Origin: SHZI01 sp031395645 | GTDB lineage: Bacteria > Pseudomonadota > Gammaproteobacteria > Steroidobacterales > GCA-2729495 | Assembly (NCBI GenBank): GCA_031395645.1 | Contig: JANNJM010000098.1 | Location: forward strand, 5,188-69,187 | Length of the DNA: 64,000 bases | Direction of reading: 5' to 3' | In this document: positions 46,922-54,698 of the stretch, in pieces | Layout: every line of letters begins with the position of its first letter | Numbering within the stretch: position 1 is the stretch's first letter | The notes under the pieces: generated by a model | What the model saw: only the letters and a program-made list of their open reading frames with translations | The model's database searches: none | Told to the model about the DNA's origin: nothing | Translations under genes and position numbers: made by a program

Positions 46922-49000
46922 CTATTGGGCCTTCTTGCGAATTCCAACCACGGCAGACAGGCCCGGAAACAGGCCTTCCGCCGGCTCGTCGAGTCGAATG
47001 CGGGCACTGATCAGCGGGGTGCCCCGCATTCGGTCCCCTCTGGCCTGGGGAACCGCAGAGTTGGGCAGCTCCAGGTCAGTGGACGCCCCGAGTGATTCCA
47101 CGACCCCCGAGAACTCACGATCGGGATAGGAGGTGAACGTTACGACCGCCTGACTGCCAATCCGGACATCGGCCAGCTCATCTTCATCGAGCCAGGCTTC
47201 AACCCAGATCTCCTCGCCGATCCTCAGGGAAATAATCGGCTGACCGACAGTGGTAGACCCGCCCGGCTGGACGATGCGCCGCACAACGGCGCCGGTGTCC
47301 GGTGCACGAATGATCGTGCCTTCGAGATTGGCCTCGGCCGCGGAGACATCAGCCCGCAAGGCGGCAATCTCGGACTCGAGCACCGCAATCCGTTTCTCCC
47401 GGACCGTCAGCCCCTGCGCTGCCACACGGGCGAGATCTTCCCCAGCACCCGCGGCCGAGGCCTCGGCCCGCGAGGCTGAGACGAGAGCGCGGGCCGTGCG
47501 CAGCTCGTTTTCTGCGGTCCGGAGCCGTTCTGCAGGCACCAGGCCCCGGGCAACCAGGGATTTTTGCAGCTCCACCTGGCGCTGGGCCTCCTCGGCCCGA
47601 CTCTCCTCGGCCTGCACTCCGGCGCGCGCAGCAGAAAGGCCTGCAGACACTTCCCTGAGGGAACCGGACAGGCGTTGCCGCTCGTTTTCAATGGCGAGGC
47701 GCTCCACTTCCAGCTTCTGAATAGCCCGTTCGAGCTGCGACTCCGCTTGCCGGGCCTTAGCCCTGAAGTTGCTGTCTTCGATACGCGCCACGACCTGACC
47801 CGCGCTGACCAGATCGCCCGCGTCCACCTCGACGCTCGCCACCACACCGTCTACGCGGGCGCCGACATCTGCGATGTGGCTCCTGACCACAGCGTCCCGC
47901 GATATCACGTGGGTTGATCGATAGTTGATCCACAGGCCCAGGGGCAGAAGGACTGCAACGAGCCCTGCCAGCAGCAGGCTGCGCGATGCGATATGCCGCC
48001 AGCGCGGCGGAGGAGGCGCTAACGCAGATTCGAAATCCGCGTCGGTGGCGCCCCGGAGAACCATTGAACCGCCCGGATCCGGCAGACGATCAGGCAAGCC
48101 GGCCGGGGGGTGCACCACCGGGAGTCCGAATATCGGACCCGGCAGCGCCGCAAACACCCGATCGGGGAGCGACCCCCGTTCCACAAAGGCGTCGAACGAC
48201 TCGAAGGGTCCCGGGATCTCCCGGTAGGAAACCAGTGACTTGAGCTGGCACGCGGCAGCAGCGGCCCGCATCGCCGCGACCCAGCTACGGCCCCTTTCTG
48301 ACTGAGGTGCCCCGGAAGAGCTGACCGCCTGGACGCGGCGCCGCGGCCTTCTCTCATCGCCATCCCCGACTCCTTCGAGAACCGTCATTGGCACGCGCAG
48401 GAACTGATCGGGTTTGAAATGCAGATTCGATCGCTTGGGGTCGGGCCCAATTCCCTGCGGAAAGCGTTTGTCCGGATTGGGAAAGGTATAGGTCCCCGGG
48501 GATGCAATGACGACGCCTGCCACACGCTCCGGGTGAGCCATGGCGTACCGCATCGCAAAGCGGCCGCCGGCCGCGTAGCCGAACAGATAGATCTGATTGG
48601 CCGGCGCGTTTGCCAGGGTCGCGACTTCCTCGAGAATGTCGTCCAGCGCCTCGTCTGCGCGCTTGCCCCGGTCGAGGGCGTATCGGCTCCTACCCAGCCT
48701 CTGGTAGTTCGGATACCGATTTACGGCAAAGTGCGGAGCAACCAGCGTTGCGCCGAAGCGATCACAGACATCAGTGAATGCGCTGGCTTGCGCACGGGCG
48801 TTCCGGGAGATGTCGTGCACCGCCACGAACAGGGGGCCGGCCGTTCCATCCAGGCTGGATCGATAGATGAAGTAGTCCAGTTCCGAACCGTCCTGAAGCT
48901 GCCGATGGAGGATCTGCTTCTCGACTGGCGGAGAGCTCTCATCGATATCCTCAGCGTTGAGAAGGGGGCCCTGGGAATTCAAGTCTTCACCTGCTGTCAA
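46922..49000 (-). CDS. Pseudo-hydrolase fused to an HlyD/EmrA-type membrane-fusion protein
   Basis: 692 residues. Residues 40-290 are an alpha/beta-hydrolase (PHB-depolymerase-like) domain clearly homologous to the next gene upstream, but the nucleophile elbow reads GYAAG (Ala143 for Ser) and the His motif ENCGHSL is replaced by PGPFESF. Residues about 342-365 are a transmembrane helix, then an HlyD domain: GVVASVEVDAGDLVSAGQVV barrel-sandwich, a 200-residue Ala/Glu/Arg coiled coil, and IIRAPDTGAVVRRIVQPGGS. No outer-membrane or ABC partner is adjacent. The start is probably TTG (TTGA overlap with the upstream stop). Confidence 0.78.
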   Translation of the reverse strand: MTAGEDLNSQGPLLNAEDIDESSPPVEKQILHRQLQDGSELDYFIYRSSLDGTAGPLFVAVHDISRNARAQASAFTDVCDRFGATLVAPHFAVNRYPNYQRLGRSRYALDRGKRADEALDDILEEVATLANAPANQIYLFGYAAGGRFAMRYAMAHPERVAGVVIASPGTYTFPNPDKRFPQGIGPDPKRSNLHFKPDQFLRVPMTVLEGVGDGDERRPRRRVQAVSSSGAPQSERGRSWVAAMRAAAAACQLKSLVSYREIPGPFESFDAFVERGSLPDRVFAALPGPIFGLPVVHPPAGLPDRLPDPGGSMVLRGATDADFESALAPPPPRWRHIASRSLLLAGLVAVLLPLGLWINYRSTHVISRDAVVRSHIADVGARVDGVVASVEVDAGDLVSAGQVVARIEDSNFRAKARQAESQLERAIQKLEVERLAIENERQRLSGSLREVSAGLSAARAGVQAEESRAEEAQRQVELQKSLVARGLVPAERLRTAENELRTARALVSASRAEASAAGAGEDLARVAAQGLTVREKRIAVLESEIAALRADVSAAEANLEGTIIRAPDTGAVVRRIVQPGGSTTVGQPIISLRIGEEIWVEAWLDEDELADVRIGSQAVVTFTSYPDREFSGVVESLGASTDLELPNSAVPQARGDRMRGTPLISARIRLDEPAEGLFPGLSAVVGIRKKAQ

Positions 49001-49842
49001 TGCGTGCTCAAGGGCGGGGCGCCGAGGAGCGCTCGAAACACCTTGTCACCCAGGCCCCCTCGCAAGATTGAACGGCGCAGCGAGTGCCCGCAGTTTTCAA
49101 CCTCCTCGTAGGCGATCTTCGACTCGAGATTATGTGCAGCTGCTGCAGCCTGCATAGCGGCGACCCAGCGGCGCCCGCGCTCCACGCGGGTTGTGCCCTG
49201 CTCCCGGTCGAGACGGTCGCTGTGTCGAAGCCCCACCTGCGAGTCGTCACTTTTCCCAACCATGACGGTCACGGGAACGTGCAGGAACTCCTCGGCATCG
49301 AACCTGACACCGGGATGCCTCCTGTTCATTCGGAGACCATACGGAAAGCGCCTCGTGGCGTCGGGAAAGGTGTACCAGCCGGCGGATGCAATGACGGCAC
49401 CTGCAACGCGGTGGGGATTGGCCATCGCGTAACGGTGGGCAAACTGCGCGCCACCCGAGAAGCCGAAAAGGTAGAACCGCTCGGCGGCGGCCCCGGTGAT
49501 CGCCGCCACCTCCGCAACGATCAGGTTGAGCGCCAAGTCGGCGCGTTTGCCGCGCCCCACGCGCCCAAGCCGTTGATAATCTGGATATTGCTCCACGGAA
49601 AAGATCGGCGCGACGAGGATTGCGCCATGGGCTTCCGAATTCGCTGCGAGCAGGCGCGCTTGCTCATCGGCGTTCCGCGACTGGCCATGAATGGCCACCA
49701 CCAGCGGCGCATGGTCGCCACAGGAGCGCGGAACGTGGACGAAATACTCCTGGCTGGGATCCGCCAGCAGGACACGACGCTGGAGACGCTTAGGCTTCTG
49801 CGGCGCGGTCTCGTTGATCCGGGGTACTGTCGGTGCGAGCAT
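48997..49842 (-). CDS. Alpha/beta-hydrolase (PHB-depolymerase/feruloyl-esterase-like)
   Basis: 281 residues. Intact nucleophile elbow GFSGGAQF (Ser129), oxyanion region IHGQSRNADEQ, and a C-terminal ENCGHSLRR with the catalytic His. No signal peptide is visible, so a cytoplasmic role is likely. ATG 49842 has GGAGGA directly upstream; an ATG at 49854 is less likely. It overlaps the upstream P-loop gene by 53 bases and the downstream fusion gene by TTGA, so the four-gene operon is tightly coupled. Sequence similarity to the pseudo-hydrolase domain downstream suggests a tandem duplication. Confidence 0.78.
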   Translation of the reverse strand: MLAPTVPRINETAPQKPKRLQRRVLLADPSQEYFVHVPRSCGDHAPLVVAIHGQSRNADEQARLLAANSEAHGAILVAPIFSVEQYPDYQRLGRVGRGKRADLALNLIVAEVAAITGAAAERFYLFGFSGGAQFAHRYAMANPHRVAGAVIASAGWYTFPDATRRFPYGLRMNRRHPGVRFDAEEFLHVPVTVMVGKSDDSQVGLRHSDRLDREQGTTRVERGRRWVAAMQAAAAAHNLESKIAYEEVENCGHSLRRSILRGGLGDKVFRALLGAPPLSTH

Positions 49843-50959
49843 CGGTTCCTCCATGAATTATTCTAAGTTTTCTGGCCCCGGACAAAATGCTTCGGGCGAC
49901 GTGCGGCTGCTCCAGGTCCTCGCGCGTGTAAGTCCGCATACCAGTTGCCTTCGTAGCCTCAAGGCGCTGCAGCGGTGCAGCGGTCATGAGCCCGCCGAGC
50001 CCGGCGATCGCAAGCTTTCGCTGGGTGAGCCAGTTGCAGCCGGCAACCGCACCCATCGCATCGCCAGCGGCGAAGAAAACACCCGAAACGATTGACCGAA
50101 AGACCGGAGACTCGATCAACGCGGCTGTTTCAACCTGCAGGATTCCGTCGGCGATCTCGAGCACGATGGCATCAACGCCTGCTCTGTCCAGATGCGCCAC
50201 GAGGGTGATCAGAATTCGTTCCAGATCAGGCAATGCCAGGAGATACGTCGACACGGCGCCCGCGTCCGTGAAGTCCAGAACTGGATCCGCGCCAGCATCC
50301 ATCAACAGAAAAGTATCTCCGCCCGCACCCGTGCCCGTGATCTTCGCGTAGCCGGCACGCAGGCCGGCACGAACCATTCCGCGGATCAGAAATGCTGCCG
50401 AAGAGGTCTTGCCAGAGTCCATGGCCGTGCCGACGACCGCAATCGTCGTCGGATGCGGCGCAACCAGCGTCTCGATGGGTTCAATAGCATAATCCCGCAG
50501 GTTCGCGGGCTCGCCGTCTGCCCGGAGCAGCAGTCCAATCGGGGTAATCAGCGTTGGCCCCCTGCCATCGATCTGGGCGTGCCAGGAGACTGCCTTCGAG
50601 GCCACGCCGCCGCCAGCTACCAGATGGCAGGGCCCGAGGGTTTTCGGTATCACGGCCTCGAACTGATTGGGTGCGTACCGGTTGCCATAGGCAACGACGA
50701 TCTCGTCGCCGGGAAAGAGAGTCTTCTTGCGACCGTTGCATAACTGAAGCCCGCGATGGAAGCCAAGGGCGTCAATCCTGGCCAGCACGAGGTCTCCCGG
50801 CCGCGGCGGCGTGGCCTGGTGGCTGATCCTGAATGGGTGTTCGCGCGGCACGCGCCGGGTGGTAAAGGCCCAGGACGCCCGCTGCAGCCGGTCGGCAACC
50901 ACTCGGGGCTGTTCGCGGGGGAGTGCTGTAATGTTATCCGGAGGCTGGCCGGTGCTCAT
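49790..50959 (-). CDS. P-loop NTPase of unknown function (DUF1611/dethiobiotin-synthetase-like fold)
   Basis: 389 residues from ATG 50959. The N-terminal 165 residues are a beta-rich domain (PGDLVLARIDALGF, FPGDEIVVAYGNRY). A Walker A follows, VVGTAMDSGKTSS (Lys184), then AKITGTGAGGDTF and VDAIVLEIADGI as a Walker-B-like strand. The overall pattern is like the MobB/DTBS/DUF1611 class of small P-loop enzymes, but I cannot name the family with confidence. First gene of the minus-strand operon P-loop, hydrolase, HlyD fusion, 7TM-ligase. The promoter is at 51085-51113. Confidence 0.65.
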   Translation of the reverse strand: MSTGQPPDNITALPREQPRVVADRLQRASWAFTTRRVPREHPFRISHQATPPRPGDLVLARIDALGFHRGLQLCNGRKKTLFPGDEIVVAYGNRYAPNQFEAVIPKTLGPCHLVAGGGVASKAVSWHAQIDGRGPTLITPIGLLLRADGEPANLRDYAIEPIETLVAPHPTTIAVVGTAMDSGKTSSAAFLIRGMVRAGLRAGYAKITGTGAGGDTFLLMDAGADPVLDFTDAGAVSTYLLALPDLERILITLVAHLDRAGVDAIVLEIADGILQVETAALIESPVFRSIVSGVFFAAGDAMGAVAGCNWLTQRKLAIAGLGGLMTAAPLQRLEATKATGMRTYTREDLEQPHVARSILSGARKLRIIHGGTDARTDSTPDQRDRAAEA

Positions 50960-51084
50960 GGGAAAGGAAATCCATCCGTTGTTGTACTTGTTATCGCGCG
51001 CTCGGACAGCCTTACCGCGGTCAGCTCGACGGAAAGGCTGCGTCCGGCACGGCGGCAAACCAAGCCTAAGCGGCCAGTCTCACC

Positions 51085-51113
51085 ATTGTATTATTTTGGG
51101 CAACTATTCCCAA
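51085..51113 (-). promoter_or_regulatory. Promoter and overlapping dyad for the P-loop/hydrolase/HlyD/7TM operon
   Basis: TTGGGA (51113-51108), 17 bases, TACAAT (51090-51085) on the minus strand. The -35 overlaps an inverted repeat TTGGG-N8-CCCAA (51096-51113), a possible operator that could also affect the divergent secreted-hydrolase gene. Confidence 0.55.
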
Positions 51114-51197
51114 TAGCGAGCACCGACAAGATGACAGCTCCGCGTGCAGTTGCTGTACCCATTAAACATAATTACCACGCAAGTATTCAGGCCAGCG

Positions 51198-52244
51198 ATG
51201 AGAGTCATTCGAGCTAGTTGCCAGCCTCGAAGTGTCGGCCGGTTGCGCACAGGAACGCACACGACCGGCATCCGCCTGTTGCTGGCCGTCATCGCGCTGT
51301 CGCTGGCCGGTCCTGCCTGGGCCCGAAGCAAGTCGTGTACCACGGCAACCCGCTGCCGTGACGCACTAATCCTCAGCACTGGCGGAAGCATCCCTTACTA
51401 CGCGTCGCTGCCCCTGGTCCGGAACGATCTGATCCATCGGGCCGTGCTCGTCGTACACGGCAACCAGCGGGATGCGGGCCGCTACTATGACCGCGCTGTC
51501 GCCGCCACCATAGCCGCTCAGCGATTTCGTGATGTGCTCGTGCTGGCGCCCAACTTCCGCACTCTCGAAGACCACCCGGCGCCAGGTGAACACTATTGGA
51601 GTTCCCAGGGCTGGAAGATTGGAGACAAGTCGCGGGATCCGGGACGGATCAGCTCATTCAGGGTAATGAACGAGTTGCTGGCGATGGTGTGCTCGAAGGA
51701 CCCCGAAATGTTCCCGAACCTCGACACCGTGGTCATTGTCGGCCACTCGGCAGGAGGCCAGTTCGTCAGCCGCTACGTCGCTGGCGGCGCGGGGTGCCCC
51801 AATAGTGCGGTCGAGGTGCGCTACGTCGTCATGAATCCATCCAGCTATCTGTACGTGGACGGCCGGCGCAAGTCGGCCGTCACGTGGCGATTCGAGAGCG
51901 GCTCTCCAGGCTGCCAGCACTACGATGAGTACAAATACGGGCTGAATGACCTCAACTCGCACATGCGACACGTGGGCGTGGCGCGGCTTCGAACCCAGTT
52001 GTTCACGCGCCGCACCTACTATCTCGCCGGCACGAAGGATGTCGGCACCGGTGGCAGCCTGGACACCCGTTGCGAGGCGAACCTGCAGGGCCCGAATCGC
52101 CTTGCTCGCTTCGAGAACTATCGGGAATACACGCGCCTCTTCGGGGACTGGACCGGCGCCGTATTTGTTTCGGTTCCCGGAGTCGGGCACGAGGGCGGCA
52201 AGATGCTGGCGAGCGACAGCGTACGCCGGATCATGTTTCGCTGA
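51198..52244 (+). CDS. Secreted alpha/beta-hydrolase
   Basis: 348 residues with a signal peptide (hydrophobic IRLLLAVIALSLAGPAWA, cleavage before RSK). Body: AVLVVHGNQRDAG (oxyanion region), VVIVGHSAGGQFVSRYVAGG (Ser in GHSAG, about residue 179), and a C-terminal GVGHEGGKM with the catalytic His. Paired Cys residues suggest disulphides. It is the exported counterpart of the cytoplasmic hydrolase in the divergent operon. ATG 51198 with AGG upstream; a GTG at 51144 adds 18 residues. It overlaps the convergent ATP-grasp gene by 14 bases. Confidence 0.75.
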   Translation: MRVIRASCQPRSVGRLRTGTHTTGIRLLLAVIALSLAGPAWARSKSCTTATRCRDALILSTGGSIPYYASLPLVRNDLIHRAVLVVHGNQRDAGRYYDRAVAATIAAQRFRDVLVLAPNFRTLEDHPAPGEHYWSSQGWKIGDKSRDPGRISSFRVMNELLAMVCSKDPEMFPNLDTVVIVGHSAGGQFVSRYVAGGAGCPNSAVEVRYVVMNPSSYLYVDGRRKSAVTWRFESGSPGCQHYDEYKYGLNDLNSHMRHVGVARLRTQLFTRRTYYLAGTKDVGTGGSLDTRCEANLQGPNRLARFENYREYTRLFGDWTGAVFVSVPGVGHEGGKMLASDSVRRIMFR

Positions 52245-53385
52245 CCGGGCGGCTTTCGATCTTGGCCTTCAGAAAGCTGGCAAGGTGTGTCACGTGCGGA
52301 AGGACCCACCGTTGATAGTTGGCCTCGTCACCGGCCGTCCACGCAAACAGCTTGGTCTCGGATCCGAACCCTGCCACGCCTGGCTTGGCGTTGATCTCGA
52401 CCAGATGCAGCCTCCGCTCCCGATCGAGAATAAAATCGAGACCAATCTCAATCAGAGCGGCGGGATAGAGCGCTTCGAGATGCCGGGCGACGCCGTGAGA
52501 CACCCGCCTGACCTCTTCCTCCAGGGCCCGTTTTCCCTGGTCCCCGAAAAGGTTCGACAGGACAGACTCGGTTACCTGAATCGAGCCACCCTGAAAAATA
52601 TTCGTAAGATCGCTGCCCCGGGGACCAAGCCGCGTCTCGAATATTGAGTACCACTGGCTTCCGTCGTTGACCATGACGACCCGGATGTCAAACACGGAGC
52701 CGTCGAGTCGCGACGTTTCGATACCGTCCTGGATAACATAGGAACGTCCACCGGCTGAGGCCTGCACGATACCCAGTGCGGTCTCCAGGTTCAGGTCCGA
52801 CATCACGGCCTGCTTGCCCTGTTCGTAATATTTCAGCGACAGGCCGCCCGCTGCCTTTCTGAGCACGAAGATTCTGTTACCACGATTTCCCGATCTCGGC
52901 TTGATGAATACGAGTTCAGCGCGCTCCAGGAACGACTGGACTTGCACCGATGAGCCGACAAAGTCTTCGGTATGGGGATGCAGGCCGGGCGCATAGTTCT
53001 CGACGACTTCATAGGCTTTGCGCTTGTTGGAAACCAGTTCCGAAAACGCATAGGGCACATAGATTGCAATCTGATTCTCGCTCGTCAAGCGTTTGAAATG
53101 ATTGTAGCCAATGCCCTGCTTGAGCAACCTGCGGGTACCGTAGGTCCAGTTGGCATTCACCCTCGGAAGTGGTTTGGCCGCAGCGAGCAAGTCGTCACCG
53201 TCAATGGTGTAGCCCGTCGTCTCGGTCAGTGACGTGACCCCAAGGGGAGAATAGAGGAACAGCGCGATGCCCGACGGCCTGAGCATGCGGTCAATCAGGA
53301 ACGCTCGGTTGATCAGCGAGGGACTCAGTTCCTCTTTGGGATCAATCGTGGTCGAGCAGTTGCAGAGCAGTCCGATGTATTGCAT
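52231..53385 (-). CDS. YheC/YheD-like ATP-grasp protein
   Basis: 384 residues. Seen: N-terminal GLLCNCSTT, KRLTSENQIAIYVPYA, a glycine/Arg ATP-binding region (VFIKPRSGNRGNRIFVLRK), YVIQDGIETSRLDGSVFDIR, and an intact metal/catalytic strand LHLVEINAKPGVAGFGS. YheC/D proteins are spore-associated in Bacillus; gammaproteobacterial relatives are uncharacterised ligases. It diverges from capA-like across 158 bases, and overlaps the convergent secreted hydrolase at 52231-52244. Confidence 0.72.
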   Translation of the reverse strand: MQYIGLLCNCSTTIDPKEELSPSLINRAFLIDRMLRPSGIALFLYSPLGVTSLTETTGYTIDGDDLLAAAKPLPRVNANWTYGTRRLLKQGIGYNHFKRLTSENQIAIYVPYAFSELVSNKRKAYEVVENYAPGLHPHTEDFVGSSVQVQSFLERAELVFIKPRSGNRGNRIFVLRKAAGGLSLKYYEQGKQAVMSDLNLETALGIVQASAGGRSYVIQDGIETSRLDGSVFDIRVVMVNDGSQWYSIFETRLGPRGSDLTNIFQGGSIQVTESVLSNLFGDQGKRALEEEVRRVSHGVARHLEALYPAALIEIGLDFILDRERRLHLVEINAKPGVAGFGSETKLFAWTAGDEANYQRWVLPHVTHLASFLKAKIESRPVSET

Positions 53386-53543
53386 GTCTCGGCTCTGGAG
53401 GCCGGTGGATCGAACGCGTCACTTTATAGTACGCAGGGCACTCAGTGCGACCGTACGGCTGCGCTCGACGACATAATGCCGGCACGATTCTCCGCTGCGG
53501 GAGGCGGCACCGGACACTCAATGTGCGGTAAGGTAGTGGCAAC

Positions 53544-54698
53544 TTGAAGCAGGAGCATAGCCAAATTGATGTCCGCGCAAAATCGATCTCATTGACCGCA
53601 CGGGTGACCAGCTCCGATCCCCGTCTGAGCATTGTGTTCGCCGGGGACACCAGCTTTGGAGAAAATTATCAGGAAGACCGCGAGCACCGAGGCAAGGACA
53701 ACGTTCTCAAGTCAAAGGGATATGACTACACCCTTGCCAAGTTCGAGTCGACACTGGCCGGGGCTGACTTGACGATCGTAAATCTGGAGACTCCGGTTAC
53801 TGACCTCAGGAAATCGCCGTTCGAGGGACGAAAGTCATACATTCACTACGCGGACGTGAAGCAGACGCCCGACCGCCTGTTGAAGCACAACATTCGTGCG
53901 GTCTCGCTGGCCAACAACCATTCGTTTGACTTCGGCGCCGAGGGCTTCAAGCAGACGCTTCGCGTCCTGGACAAGAAGGGCATTGTCTGCTTTGGTGCCG
54001 GAAGCGACAGAACAGCCGCAACCGAACCACTCCTGGTAACGGCTGCGATAGGCAATTCGCAACTTCACCTGGCCGTATTTGCGGCTTATGGGGCCCGCAC
54101 GAAGGCCATGGCGAGCTATGACTGTGCAGCCCGCGCAGACCGAGGCGGGCTGGCGGCCCTCAGTCCTCGCCGGATTCGCGACCGGATCCGCACGTTGAAG
54201 GCCGCAGACCCTGCGCTGATTGCCATCGCTTTTCCCCATTGGGGATCAAACTACGCCTGGCGGTCGGAACGCCAGAGTCGCCTCGCGGACGAGCTCCTGG
54301 ATGCGGGTATTGACCTGATTCTTGGCCATGGCGCCCACATGCTTCAGGAAGTCGAGTGGCGCGACGGTCGCTGGGTGGTGTTCAGCCTCGGCAACTTCGT
54401 GTTCAACTCGCCGGGAAGGTACAAGACGCTGAATGCTCCGCCCTTCAGCTTCCTTGCAAAGCTCGTGGCGGAGCCCGATCAAGGGTGCCTGGCGTTGTTC
54501 GTGAGGCTCTACCCGATCGTCACTGACAACAAGCGAACCGACTACCAGACACGCTTCGTGACTGACAGCGAATACCTGCAGGTTCGCGAGCTTCTTGATG
54601 AAAGATCGGCCAATCCTGGCCCAATGCGCTTCGGTAGCGACGATACTGGTTACTATCTGGAACTCGAGATTCAGCAAAACGGGGCCAGTCCCGGCTAG
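53544..54698 (+). CDS. CapA/PgsA-family metallophosphatase-like protein
   Basis: 384 residues; the CapA family is linked to poly-gamma-glutamate synthesis and export. All landmark motifs are present: VFAGDTSFG (about 33), VNLETPVTD, SLANNHSFDFG, FPHWGSNY and LGHGAHMLQEVEW, giving a full dinuclear metal site. No signal peptide or TM helix is seen, so unlike PgsA it may be cytoplasmic. The TTG at 53544 with AAGG upstream is the likely start, with a GTG about 53601 as an alternative. The last four bases overlap the convergent cyanophycin-synthetase-like gene. Confidence 0.82.
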   Translation: MKQEHSQIDVRAKSISLTARVTSSDPRLSIVFAGDTSFGENYQEDREHRGKDNVLKSKGYDYTLAKFESTLAGADLTIVNLETPVTDLRKSPFEGRKSYIHYADVKQTPDRLLKHNIRAVSLANNHSFDFGAEGFKQTLRVLDKKGIVCFGAGSDRTAATEPLLVTAAIGNSQLHLAVFAAYGARTKAMASYDCAARADRGGLAALSPRRIRDRIRTLKAADPALIAIAFPHWGSNYAWRSERQSRLADELLDAGIDLILGHGAHMLQEVEWRDGRWVVFSLGNFVFNSPGRYKTLNAPPFSFLAKLVAEPDQGCLALFVRLYPIVTDNKRTDYQTRFVTDSEYLQVRELLDERSANPGPMRFGSDDTGYYLELEIQQNGASPG

